Shown here piece after piece: positions 7,828 to 16,498 of a stretch of DNA of 37,965 nucleotides; position 1 is the stretch's first letter; each line of letters begins with the position of its first letter. A model generated the notes under the pieces. The model made no database searches, had not been told where the DNA came from, and saw nothing but the letters and a program-made list of their open reading frames with translations. This DNA comes from an uncultured Victivallis sp. (GTDB lineage: Bacteria > Verrucomicrobiota > Lentisphaeria > Victivallales > Victivallaceae): assembly GCA_944389815.1 (NCBI GenBank), contig CALXNS010000049.1:1-37965 (forward strand). The letters run 5' to 3'. The position numbers and the translations under genes were made by a program.

Positions 7828-9348
7828 ATGAGCGACAGCAATGGAGAAAACACGGTTCCGGTCGAGCGGAACGAACAGGAAATGAACGATCTGTTTGCCC
7901 AGCGTCTCAATAAGCTTAAAGAGCTGGAGGCCGCAGGCATCGATCCTTACGGCAAGGCGTTTCCGAATACACAGATGATCGCCGACGTCCGGGCCGGCTT
8001 CCAGGCGCCGCCCGAGGGCGAATACGGGCCGGATGTCATCATCGCGGGCCGGTTGATGGCCAAACGCGGCATGGGGAAGTCGATCTTTGCCGATTTGAAG
8101 GACAGTTCAGGCAAGATTCAGCTTTTCGTCGGCAAGAGCGAGATCGGCGACGAAGCGTTCGCGTTGTTCAAGAAGCTCGACATCGGCGACATCATCGGCG
8201 TCAAGGGACCGACCTTCCTCACCCGTATGGGCGAACTGACCGTCCGGGTGCACGAGGTGACGATCCTCGCGAAGTCGCTGCGGCCGCTGCCGGAGAAATT
8301 CCATGGCCTCACCGATATCGAACAGCGTTACCGCCAGCGTTACCTCGACCTCATCACCAACGACGAGAGCGCCCGGGTGCTGAAAATGCGCAGCCGGATT
8401 CTGCGCGAGATCCGCAACTTCATGGAGGAGCGCGGCTTCATGGAGGTCGAAACTCCGATGCTGCAATCCCTGGCCGGCGGCGCTTCGGCCAATCCGTTCA
8501 AGACCTATTTCGAAGCGCTCAATTCGACCATGTACATGCGCATCGCGCCGGAACTTTACCTCAAGCGGCTGCTCGTCGGCGGTTTCGAGAAGGTGTTTGA
8601 GCTGAACCGGAACTTCCGCAACGAGGGCATGAGCCGCCGTCACAATCCGGAATTCACCATGATGGAGGTCTATCAGGCCTACGGCGACTGCCGCACGATG
8701 ATGGAGCTGATCGAATCCTTGATCACCACCGTCGCGATGAAGGTGGTCGGCACACTCAAGATCGACCACGGCAACGGTAAGATCATCGATCTTACGCTCC
8801 CCTGGCGACGGGCCACCTACAATGAGCTCTGCGAAGAAAAGGGCGGCAAAGACTGGTTCGAGTTGACGCCGGAAGGGCGGATCGCCCGCGGTCAGGAACT
8901 CGGACTGGACGTCCACCCCGGCATGTCCGACCTCGACGTCACCAACGAACTCTACGAGAAATGCGTCGAACCGAATCTGATTCAGCCGACCTTCGTCACC
9001 CGGATCCCGGCCGAACTCCTGCCGCTGGCCAAGAGCTGCATCGACGACCCCGCCCATGTGGATGTCTTCGAACTTGGAATCAATGGAGTCGAAGTCGCGC
9101 CGGCGTATTCGGAATTGAACAACCCGATCATTCAGCGGAAGCGGCTGATGGATCAATTCGAAAAGAACAAGGTCGAGGGCGACCGGGTCGAGGACAAGGT
9201 CGACGAGGATTTTCTCGTCGCGCTCGAATACGGCATGCCGCCGGCCGGCGGCATGGGCATCGGCATCGACCGGCTGGTGATGATCCTGACCGGCGCGGAA
9301 GCGATTCGGGACGTCATTCTCTTCCCGCAGATGCGGATCCGGCGCTGA
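7828..9348 (+). CDS. lysS: Lysyl-tRNA synthetase, class II
   Basis: A 506-residue LysRS of normal length. The N-terminal OB anticodon-binding domain (about 55-155) has GRLMAKRGMGKSIFADLKD. The catalytic core has motif 1 (FMEVETPMLQ), GGASANPF, MYMRIAPELYLKRLLVGGF, motif 2 (RNFRNEGMSRRHNPEFTMMEVY) and motif 3 (GGMGIGIDRLVMILTG). The segment before motif 3 reads INGVEVAPAYSELNNP rather than the E. coli ELANAYSELND form, an alternative seen in some bacterial lineages. ATG 7828 has AAGGAG nine bases upstream; the upstream TTG at 7807 is unlikely. The window therefore holds both LysRS and its paralogue EpmA. Confidence 0.97.
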   Translation: MSDSNGENTVPVERNEQEMNDLFAQRLNKLKELEAAGIDPYGKAFPNTQMIADVRAGFQAPPEGEYGPDVIIAGRLMAKRGMGKSIFADLKDSSGKIQLFVGKSEIGDEAFALFKKLDIGDIIGVKGPTFLTRMGELTVRVHEVTILAKSLRPLPEKFHGLTDIEQRYRQRYLDLITNDESARVLKMRSRILREIRNFMEERGFMEVETPMLQSLAGGASANPFKTYFEALNSTMYMRIAPELYLKRLLVGGFEKVFELNRNFRNEGMSRRHNPEFTMMEVYQAYGDCRTMMELIESLITTVAMKVVGTLKIDHGNGKIIDLTLPWRRATYNELCEEKGGKDWFELTPEGRIARGQELGLDVHPGMSDLDVTNELYEKCVEPNLIQPTFVTRIPAELLPLAKSCIDDPAHVDVFELGINGVEVAPAYSELNNPIIQRKRLMDQFEKNKVEGDRVEDKVDEDFLVALEYGMPPAGGMGIGIDRLVMILTGAEAIRDVILFPQMRIRR

Positions 9349-9355
9349 ATCAGGA

Positions 9356-11404
9356 ATGGATCAGATCCTCCAGGGGCTGACCGGCGCATTGATGCCGGGA
9401 ATCTATCTGGCGGGCCAGCTCCCCGTGATGCTGGCCGCCGGACTCTGGGCGAAACGGTTCCGTCCGGAAAACGGGTTTGAATTTCTGACCGTTGCCGGGC
9501 TTCTTTACGCATTGCTGACGGCGGGAGCGGTCGGCGTACTCGGGTTGACAGGACACCTCTCCTGGGAGACACTTTTCGTTGCCGCGTGGTGCCTGGGGGG
9601 AATCGCTGCCGTCACGGAACGGGAATACCGAATGGCGCCAAAGATCCGGCGGCGGCAGCCGCGATGGAGTTATCCGGAACTGGGACTGCTCTTTCTGACG
9701 GGCGGGCTGCTGCTTTATCAATGCATGGCGTTTCTTCTGCTGCCGCCGGTCGGGACGGATGCGTTGATCTACCACTTGTATTATCCGGCGCTCTGGTTGA
9801 AACAGGGGTGGATCGAACGGGTCACTCAACCGGGATTGATGACCTCAAGTTACCCCTGTTACGGCGAATTGATCTACACGTGGCAGATGGGGCTGGCGGA
9901 TTGTGATTTCTTTGCGAAGAATTTCCAGTTCTTCTTTCTGGCGGTGGGAATTTGCGCTTGCGTGGCGGGCTTGACGGCGTGCGGCTTCCGCCGGGTGGAG
10001 GCATTGGCGGCGGCGACGCTCCTGAGCTGTTCGGGGGTGATCTTCCGCAACGCCGCGGTCTCGAACACCGACCTGATGGTCGGCTCCGGAATTGTCTGCG
10101 GAGTCGCGCTCTTCGCATGCGGCATGCGGCGGAAACGGTACGCGATGATCGTTCTCGGTGGAATCGCATTCGGGTTCGCCGCGGGAACCAAATATCTCGG
10201 ACTGCTGCTCGCGCCGCCGGCACTGCTCTTCTTCGGGGCGCTGCTCTGGAAATACCGGCCGCATTTGCGGCGGGCGCTTTTCCTCGCGGCGGCGGCCGGA
10301 TTCCTGACCGCGATCCCGTGTTTCATCGCCAACTGGATTGCGACCGGCAACCCCTTTTATCCGGTGGCGCTCGGATTCGGCGCGTCGATGGCGACGGATG
10401 CGCCTCCGGTGGGGTGGACGTTCGCGGCGTGGAACTTCTTCGTCAACGACGGAAAAAACAATCTCAGTGTCGGCAACGCCATCATCCTGCTCGGCGCGCT
10501 CGGCTGGGCGGGCGTCATCCTGCCGCTGTGGTACCGGTTACGGCAGCGGAAAACCGGTGCAGTCGAAAATCGGCGAAAAAGACAACGCATGCCGTTCCCG
10601 GTAATTGCGACGGCGATTCTTGCTGCGGGAACACTTGTGCTGCTTTTGATTGAACTAAAATTCTACCCCTCGATGACGCAGCCGCGCCAGATCATTCCGG
10701 TGGCGATGCTCGCGGCCGGATGCAGTGCGGCATTCTTCCGGACGCTGCGCGACGCCCGAATGATTTTCGTCGTGACGGCGGCGGGCTGTTTTCTCTCCTC
10801 CTTCGGCCATCTGGATTACCGGATGCACGGACCGGAAATCTGTTTATGGGGCGTGGCAACGGTGCTCTTTTTCCTGATATCGGATCGTCTGGGCAAGCGG
10901 AACTGTCTGCGCTGGAGCTTTTTCGCAATCGTGACGATCGCCTTCGTCATTTACACGGGGTTCCAGTTCGCGGCGGCGAACGCCGTCGCCTCCCTCATGC
11001 GCGGCAAACTGATCACACCGGAGGACGAGGAGTGCCGCCTCCTGGTGCGGCGACTCGCACCGGACGGCGCGGTCATCGCCTACAACGGAGCGTATTATTA
11101 CCAGCACCTCGGCGATGACTGGCGCAATTGTCTGCTGTCGATTCCGATCTCAGAATCCGGCAGGCTGGACAATCACGATTATCCCGACTGGAATGCGATG
11201 CGAACCCCGACAGCGTATGAAACCTACCGGCAGCGGCTCTTCGAAAACAACGTCGCATTTCTGATCTGCGACACCCGGACGTTCGCGGCGCCGCATCCGG
11301 AAATCGAAGTAGACTGGGCGCTCGCCCACCCGGAGACGTTCGTTCCGCTGCTGCAGCGCGACGGCTTTTATTGTTTCGCCGTCCGCGGGGGGCCGCGGCA
11401 ATGA
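9356..11404 (+). CDS. Polytopic membrane protein, putative GT-C type glycosyltransferase
   Basis: A 682-residue, strongly hydrophobic protein with about 12 predicted membrane spans and a soluble C-terminal region (about 540-682). After the third span there is TDALIYHLYYPALWLKQGWI, with D135 and H139 at the position where GT-C enzymes (GT39/ArnT-like, lipid-linked sugar donors) carry a catalytic acidic residue in the first external loop. NWIATGNPFYPV also recalls that superfamily. Donor and acceptor cannot be inferred. It starts 7 nt after the lysS stop and overlaps recD2 by 4 nt (ATGA), so the three genes are probably co-transcribed although unrelated in function. Confidence 0.65.
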   Translation: MDQILQGLTGALMPGIYLAGQLPVMLAAGLWAKRFRPENGFEFLTVAGLLYALLTAGAVGVLGLTGHLSWETLFVAAWCLGGIAAVTEREYRMAPKIRRRQPRWSYPELGLLFLTGGLLLYQCMAFLLLPPVGTDALIYHLYYPALWLKQGWIERVTQPGLMTSSYPCYGELIYTWQMGLADCDFFAKNFQFFFLAVGICACVAGLTACGFRRVEALAAATLLSCSGVIFRNAAVSNTDLMVGSGIVCGVALFACGMRRKRYAMIVLGGIAFGFAAGTKYLGLLLAPPALLFFGALLWKYRPHLRRALFLAAAAGFLTAIPCFIANWIATGNPFYPVALGFGASMATDAPPVGWTFAAWNFFVNDGKNNLSVGNAIILLGALGWAGVILPLWYRLRQRKTGAVENRRKRQRMPFPVIATAILAAGTLVLLLIELKFYPSMTQPRQIIPVAMLAAGCSAAFFRTLRDARMIFVVTAAGCFLSSFGHLDYRMHGPEICLWGVATVLFFLISDRLGKRNCLRWSFFAIVTIAFVIYTGFQFAAANAVASLMRGKLITPEDEECRLLVRRLAPDGAVIAYNGAYYYQHLGDDWRNCLLSIPISESGRLDNHDYPDWNAMRTPTAYETYRQRLFENNVAFLICDTRTFAAPHPEIEVDWALAHPETFVPLLQRDGFYCFAVRGGPRQ

Positions 11405-13623
11405 TGAACTCCTCACGTCCGCCGCATCCGGGAACCGTCAACTCCGTGCCGGAAAACGGCAACGGCACAACGCTGTGCGGCGAAGTGACGCGGATCGTCT
11501 ATGAGAACAGCGACGGCAGTTACGCGGTGCTCCGGCTGACCGGTGACGACGGAAAGGAACACACCGTACGCGGTCCGCTCGGAGGGGTGGTTGCCGGACA
11601 GCATCTCGAATTGACCGGCGCCTGGGAGCGTCACGCCGAATTCGGTCGCCAGTTCAAGGCCTCCTGCTACAAAGTGACGCTTCCCGCGACCGCGGCGGGA
11701 CTCAAACGATTTCTCGGGTCGGGCGCGATTCCCGGCATCGGCAAAAAAAGCGCGGAGCTGATCGTCGATTACTTCGGCGACCAGACACTGATCGTGCTTG
11801 ACCGTTATTCAAAACGGCTTCAGGAAGTGCCGCTGATCGGGCCGAAAAAAGCCGAAGCGATCATCCGGGGCTGGCGGGAGTCGGCGGCACGGCGGGACGG
11901 TTACATTTTTCTGCAGGGGCTCGGGATCACACCGGCGTATTGCGCGAAATTATTCAAGCGTTACGGAGAAGCCGCGCCGGAAGTCGTCCGTCAGAACCCC
12001 TACCGCCTGGCCGAGGAGGTCGACGGGATCGGATTTCTCAAGGCGGACGAAATCGCCCGGGCGCTCGGCATCGCGCCGGATTCCCCCGACCGGATGACTG
12101 CTGCGGCGGTTTACGTCATGAACACCCTGATCGGCAACGGCAACGTCTGCGCTCCGGAAACCGAACTGGAACGCCGCGCGGCCGAACTGACACGCCAGAC
12201 GCCGGAAACCGTCCGTGACGGCCTCGGGCGGGCGCTCGAGCGGCGACTGCTGCGGCGGCTCGATGGAATGATCTACACCCCGCTTCTCGCGCGGGCCGAA
12301 ACGGAATTGCCCGAACTGGTCGCCGCACTCGCGACGGTGAAACAATTTTCCGGCACTCGGCTCAGGCCGGTTCCGGGGGCGCGGCCGATCACGCTCAATG
12401 AACAGCAGCGGCGGGCGGTCGAACAACTCACTGCGGCGCCGTTGTCGATCATCACCGGCGGGCCGGGCGTGGGAAAAACCACCGTGATCGGCGAAATCGT
12501 CCGCCGCGCCCGAGGTGCAGGAGTTTCCATTGCGCTAGCGGCACCGACCGGGCGGGCGGCGAAGCGGTTGAGCGAATCGACCGGGATGACGGCGAAGACG
12601 CTCCATCGGCTGCTGATGTTCGATCCGGCCACCGGGAAATTCGGCTGTGACCGGAGTTCGCCGCTCAACTGCGAACTTCTGATCGTCGATGAGGTATCGA
12701 TGCTGGATCTGCTGCTGGCGCAGGCGCTTTTCCGGGCGATCAAACCGGGCACGTCGGTGATTCTGGTCGGCGACGCCGATCAGCTTCCTTCGGTCGGAGC
12801 GGGGACGGTCTTTGCGGATTTCCTCTCTTCGGGATGGTTTGCGGTGACGGAATTGACCGAAATCTTCCGCCAGGCCGCCGGGAGCCGGATCATCGTCAAC
12901 GCCCACCGGGTCAACAGCGGACTGCTGCCGGAGAAACAGCCTCCGGAGAGCGGACTTGGAGATTTCTACTGGATCGCGCAGGACGATCCGGAGCGGGCGC
13001 TCGAACTCATTGAAATTCTCGTGGCGGAACGGATCCCGTGCCGATTCGGCTTCGACCCCGTCGACGACATTCAGGTGCTCACCCCGATGAACCGCGGCAG
13101 CTGCGGCATGCAATCGATCAATGAGCGGCTGGCCGCCCGGCTCAACGGCGGCGACAAACCGGCATTCACCTTCGGCGGGCAACGCTTCAAAGTCGGCGAC
13201 AAAATCATGCAGACCGCCAACAACTACGACAAAAACGTCTTCAACGGCGACCTCGGCCGAATTCAGAAGATCGATACGCCGAAGAAAACATTTCTGGTGC
13301 TCTTCGACGAAACCCACCTGGTCGAATACAAGTTTGAAGAGGCCGATCAGCTCAGTTGCGCCTACGCCGTTACCGTGCATAAATCGCAGGGATGCGAATT
13401 TCCGGTGGTGGTGCTGCCGCTGCTGACGCAGCACTACATGATGCTCCAGCGGAATTTGCTCTACACCGCGATGACGCGGGCGAAAAAATTACTGATCCTG
13501 ATCGGAAGCGCGCGCGCCGTCCGCCTCGCGGTCGAAAACACCCGCATGGAACCGCGATTTTCGCTGCTGAACGACCGGATGCGCCTCCTGCGCGAAAAAT
13601 ATCTTTCAATCCAACAGCATTGA
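11401..13623 (+). CDS. recD2: ATP-dependent helicase RecD2 (RecD-like, without RecBC)
   Basis: A 740-residue superfamily 1B 5'-3' DNA helicase. The N-terminal extension typical of RecD2 is present: an OB-like start (GEVTRIVYENSDGSYAVLRL) and helix-hairpin-helix elements (GSGAIPGIGKKSAELI, PLIGPKKAEAII). Then follow Walker A GGPGVGKTT (about 353-361), LAAPTGRAAKRL, Walker B VDEVSMLD, VGDADQLPSVGAG, the TVHKSQGCEF motif and LLYTAMTRAKKLL. RecD2 works in DNA repair and replication-fork maintenance in bacteria lacking RecBCD. The ATG at 11401 overlaps the previous stop as ATGA. The T-rich terminator downstream serves the opposing efp gene. Confidence 0.94.
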   Translation: MMNSSRPPHPGTVNSVPENGNGTTLCGEVTRIVYENSDGSYAVLRLTGDDGKEHTVRGPLGGVVAGQHLELTGAWERHAEFGRQFKASCYKVTLPATAAGLKRFLGSGAIPGIGKKSAELIVDYFGDQTLIVLDRYSKRLQEVPLIGPKKAEAIIRGWRESAARRDGYIFLQGLGITPAYCAKLFKRYGEAAPEVVRQNPYRLAEEVDGIGFLKADEIARALGIAPDSPDRMTAAAVYVMNTLIGNGNVCAPETELERRAAELTRQTPETVRDGLGRALERRLLRRLDGMIYTPLLARAETELPELVAALATVKQFSGTRLRPVPGARPITLNEQQRRAVEQLTAAPLSIITGGPGVGKTTVIGEIVRRARGAGVSIALAAPTGRAAKRLSESTGMTAKTLHRLLMFDPATGKFGCDRSSPLNCELLIVDEVSMLDLLLAQALFRAIKPGTSVILVGDADQLPSVGAGTVFADFLSSGWFAVTELTEIFRQAAGSRIIVNAHRVNSGLLPEKQPPESGLGDFYWIAQDDPERALELIEILVAERIPCRFGFDPVDDIQVLTPMNRGSCGMQSINERLAARLNGGDKPAFTFGGQRFKVGDKIMQTANNYDKNVFNGDLGRIQKIDTPKKTFLVLFDETHLVEYKFEEADQLSCAYAVTVHKSQGCEFPVVVLPLLTQHYMMLQRNLLYTAMTRAKKLLILIGSARAVRLAVENTRMEPRFSLLNDRMRLLREKYLSIQQH

Positions 13624-13690
13624 CTCCACCTGCCTGCACGCGGCAATATCAAGCAAAAAAAGCTCCACCTCCACCCGAAAACGCGCCCGC

Positions 13691-13730
13691 AAAAAAAAAC
13701 GCGGCCCCCCCCGAAAGAAGGGGAACCGCG
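13691..13730 (-). terminator. Intrinsic terminator of efp (distal hairpin)
   Basis: CGCGG (13700-13704) and CCGCG (13726-13730) close a stem extended by C-run/G-run pairing, with a GAAAGA loop. On the minus strand it is followed at once by nine T. It is about 90 nt past the efp stop. Confidence 0.75.
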
Positions 13731-13764
13731 CGTAACAGGCAATGCATGAATCGAGAGCTTCGAC

Positions 13765-13802
13765 GGCGCCGGGCATTTCATTGATTTCTCATGCCCGGCG
13801 CC
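13765..13802 (-). other. Perfect 12-bp hairpin in the efp 3' untranslated region
   Basis: GGCGCCGGGCAT (13765-13776) pairs perfectly with ATGCCCGGCGCC (13791-13802) around a 14-nt loop. On the efp transcript it begins about 15 nt after the stop codon and precedes the true terminator. No U tract follows directly, so it may be a transcript-protecting structure, a backup terminator for recD2 on the other strand, or part of a 3' small RNA. Confidence 0.7.
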
Positions 13803-13817
13803 TCGGAAAAAATCCTC

Positions 13818-14390
13818 TTACGCCTGCGCCTTGCTGACCCGTTCGGCATATTCGCCGGTGCGGGTGTCGATCCGGATGACGTCGCCCTGATTGATGAAGA
13901 GCGGCACCTGCAGTTCATAGCCGTTGTCGATCTTGGCCGGCTTCATCACGTTGGTGGCGGTATCGCCGCGGACGCCGGGTTCGGTTTCGACGATCTCCTT
14001 CTCGATGAATGTCGGGAGGGTGATTTCGATCGGCTTTCCGTCGAAGAGTACGAAGTTGCAAAGGCTGTCGTCGATCAGGAAATAGACCTGATTGCCGAGG
14101 GTTTCCGCCGAAACGGCCATCTCTTCGAAGGTATTCGGATCGCTGAAAATGTAATGATGCCCGTCGTAGTACGAATAATGCATTTCGCGCTCTTCGAGGT
14201 TCGGCTTTTCGATCTTGTCGGTCGGGCGGTAGGTTTTCTCCATGCCGGAACCGTTGATCAGATTCTTCATGCGGCAACGGTAAAGCGCGGTGCCTTTGCC
14301 GGGCTTGCAGAAATCGAACTCGGTGATGATCCACGGCGCACCGTCAATCTGGATCTTCAACCCCTTCTTCAAATCGGACGGACTGAACAT
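13818..14390 (-). CDS. efp: Translation elongation factor P
   Basis: A 190-residue, three-domain EF-P that relieves ribosome stalling at polyproline. The domain I loop reads CKPGKGTALYRCRMKN, with K32 at the position modified by beta-lysine in E. coli (K34), so this is the EpmA-type rather than the rhamnosylated-arginine type. Domain II contains MHYSYYDGHHYIFSD, and domain III ends with VPLFINQGDVIRIDTRTGEYAERV, the usual EF-P signature. ATG 14390 is preferred because AGGAG lies ten bases upstream; the GTG three codons earlier sits almost on that site. It has its own promoter and terminator. Confidence 0.97.
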   Translation of the reverse strand: MFSPSDLKKGLKIQIDGAPWIITEFDFCKPGKGTALYRCRMKNLINGSGMEKTYRPTDKIEKPNLEEREMHYSYYDGHHYIFSDPNTFEEMAVSAETLGNQVYFLIDDSLCNFVLFDGKPIEITLPTFIEKEIVETEPGVRGDTATNVMKPAKIDNGYELQVPLFINQGDVIRIDTRTGEYAERVSKAQA

Positions 14391-14436
14391 GTTTTGCACT
14401 CTCCTGAAAAATGCGGTAAATTACTGTCGGACGTAT

Positions 14437-14465
14437 AATATAACACCAACCGAACCGCATTGCAA
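14437..14465 (-). promoter_or_regulatory. Promoter of efp
   Basis: Minus-strand -35 TTGCAA (14460-14465), 17-bp spacer and -10 TATATT (14437-14442), placed in the short gap after the VOC gene stop. The predicted leader is about 40 nt. Confidence 0.65.
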
Positions 14466-14475
14466 GTGCCGATAT

Positions 14476-14847
14476 TCACCCCTGCACCGCCGCCGCCGAC
14501 CGGACCAGGAAGAAATTCCCCTCCGGATCACATCCGCGCAGACAACTGCCGCCGTCGCGGCGGTTCGTTTCGAGCCGGACGGAGTATCCGGCGTTCTCCA
14601 GCCGGTCGCGCAATTTTTCGATGTCGTCGCAGACGAAGCTCCAGAGCACCGACGTGGAGGCGCGCTCCAGATACTTCGCCTCCGAAAGTTCCAGCGTCAA
14701 CGAGAGATCGTTCCCCAGCAGGAACACCGTCTGAAACGTGCTGTCGAAGACCGGTTCGCCCAGTTCGAGCAGATCCCGGTAGAAGACCCGGCACGCGGTA
14801 AGATCGTTCACTTTGATGAGAATGCCGAAACGCGGCAGATCGCTCAT
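14476..14847 (-). CDS. VOC (glyoxalase/bleomycin-resistance) superfamily protein
   Basis: A 123-residue protein with the paired beta-alpha-beta-beta-beta pattern of vicinal-oxygen-chelate proteins. Seen: FGILIKVNDLTACRVFYRDLLELGEPVF at the start and CDDIEKLRDRLENAGYSV followed by DPEGNFFLV at the end. The first metal-ligand position has no His, and the central Glu of LTLELSEAKY may be a ligand, so it may not be a classical metalloenzyme. GGAG lies eight bases before the start. Substrate unknown. It is divergent from purB. Confidence 0.75.
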   Translation of the reverse strand: MSDLPRFGILIKVNDLTACRVFYRDLLELGEPVFDSTFQTVFLLGNDLSLTLELSEAKYLERASTSVLWSFVCDDIEKLRDRLENAGYSVRLETNRRDGGSCLRGCDPEGNFFLVRSAAAVQG

Positions 14848-14900
14848 GATTTTTTCTCCGAAAATTCGGGCCGCCGAAACGGTTTTTTTCCCGCGGCGCC

Positions 14901-14929
14901 TTGCGAAATCGCTCTTTGTGTTTTACATT
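14901..14929 (+). promoter_or_regulatory. Possible promoter of purB
   Basis: -35 TTGCGA (14901-14906), 17-bp spacer, -10 TACATT (14924-14929). An overlapping TATAAT at 14931-14936 has no good -35 at the right distance. The region also separates purB from the divergent VOC gene. Confidence 0.45.
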
Positions 14930-14999
14930 ATATAATACTAAAACCCGTTTCCGGAATAATTTCAAGTTTTTTTTCATAAATTCCAGGGAGGATGCTCCA

Positions 15000-16439
15000 G
15001 TGCAGTTCGATACCTATCAGAATCCGTTGACCGACCGTTACGCCGGCAAGGAAATGAGTTTCCTGTGGTCGCCCCAGTTCAAACACTCCACCTGGCGCCG
15101 GCTCTGGCTGGCCCTCGCGCAATGCGAACAGAAACTCGGACTCGATATCTCCGACGCCCAGATCGCCGCGATGGCCGCCCACCTCGACGACATCGACTTC
15201 GACCGCGTCGCCGAGAAGGAGAAGGAACTCCGCCACGACGTGATGAGCCACATCCACGTCTTCGGCGAACAGTGCCCGGAGGCGATGCCGATCATTCATC
15301 TCGGCGCCACAAGCTGCTTCGTCACCGACAATACCGAATTGATCCAGATGCGCGAGGGAATGAAGATCCTCCGCCGCAAACTCCTCAAACTGATCGCCCA
15401 GCTCGCGGATTTCTGCGAAGCGAACAAAGCGCTCCCGACGCTCGGCTTCACCCATTTCCAGCCGGCGCAGTTGACGACGGTCGGGAAACGTTTCAGCTTG
15501 TATCTGCAGGATTTCGTATTCGATTTCGAACGGCTCAACCATGAGCTCGACACGCTGCCCTTCCGCAGCGTCAAAGGCACGACCGGCACTCAGGCCAGCT
15601 TTCTCGAACTCTTCGACGGCGACCACGAGAAATGCCGCCGGCTGGAACGCGACGTCGCCGCCGCAATGGGGTTCGATCGCGTCGTCGCGGTCTCCGGTCA
15701 GACCTACACACGCAAAATCGATTACTTCGTGCTCTCGACGTTGTCAGGCATCGCCCAGTCCGCCGCGAAGATGGCCAACGACATCCGGCTTCTCGCCCAC
15801 CTCAAGGAACTGGAGGAACCCTTCGGCAAAAATCAGATCGGTTCCAGCGCGATGGCCTACAAACGCAACCCGATGCGGAGCGAACGGGTCTGTTCGCTCG
15901 CCCGGTATCTGATGAATCTGCCCGGCAACGCCGCGATGACCGAAGCCACACAGTGGTTCGAACGTACGCTCGACGATTCGGCCAACCGCCGGATCGTCCT
16001 GCCGGAGGCGTTCCTGACTGCGGACATCATTCTGTCACTTCTCATCAACATCACCGACGGCCTTCAGCTGTGGCCCAAGGTGATCGAACGCCACATCCAG
16101 GCCGAACTGCCGTTCATGGCCACCGAGAACCTCCTGATGGCCGCCGTGAAGAAGGGCGGCAACCGCCAGGAGCTGCACGAAGTGATCCGCCGCCATTCGA
16201 TGGACGCGGCGCGGCAGGTCAAGGAGAAGGGCGCCGACAATGATCTGATCGACCGGCTCCGCAACGATCCGGCATTCGCATCGATCCGGGACGATTTCGA
16301 TTCGCTGCTCGATCCGGCGACCTTTGTCGGACGGGCGCCCCGCCAGGTGGACGAACTGCTTGCCGAAGTGGTTCGTCCGCTGCTCGAAGAATACGGCAGC
16401 GAACTCAACGCCGCCGCAGGAGAAGCGGTCAACGTCTGA
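15000..16439 (+). CDS. purB: Adenylosuccinate lyase
   Basis: A 479-residue fumarase/aspartase-superfamily enzyme that cleaves SAICAR and adenylosuccinate in purine synthesis. Seen: [11 protein letters not shown] (catalytic-His region), [44 protein letters not shown], the flexible signature loop [30 protein letters not shown], and a C-terminal ADSL_C domain from about residue 370. It resembles the clostridial and animal ADSL type of 470-485 residues more than the E. coli or B. subtilis forms. The start is GTG at 15000, with AGGGAGG eight bases upstream, in line with the usual N-terminal [10 protein letters not shown]. uxaC follows after 59 nt. Confidence 0.96.
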   Translation: MQFDTYQNPLTDRYAGKEMSFLWSPQFKHSTWRRLWLALAQCEQKLGLDISDAQIAAMAAHLDDIDFDRVAEKEKELRHDVMSHIHVFGEQCPEAMPIIHLGATSCFVTDNTELIQMREGMKILRRKLLKLIAQLADFCEANKALPTLGFTHFQPAQLTTVGKRFSLYLQDFVFDFERLNHELDTLPFRSVKGTTGTQASFLELFDGDHEKCRRLERDVAAAMGFDRVVAVSGQTYTRKIDYFVLSTLSGIAQSAAKMANDIRLLAHLKELEEPFGKNQIGSSAMAYKRNPMRSERVCSLARYLMNLPGNAAMTEATQWFERTLDDSANRRIVLPEAFLTADIILSLLINITDGLQLWPKVIERHIQAELPFMATENLLMAAVKKGGNRQELHEVIRRHSMDAARQVKEKGADNDLIDRLRNDPAFASIRDDFDSLLDPATFVGRAPRQVDELLAEVVRPLLEEYGSELNAAAGEAVNV

Positions 16440-16498
16440 GTGGTGCGCCGTTTATCGTTTTTTGAGGGAAAGTACGCAGAAAGGGAGAATCGTTCATC

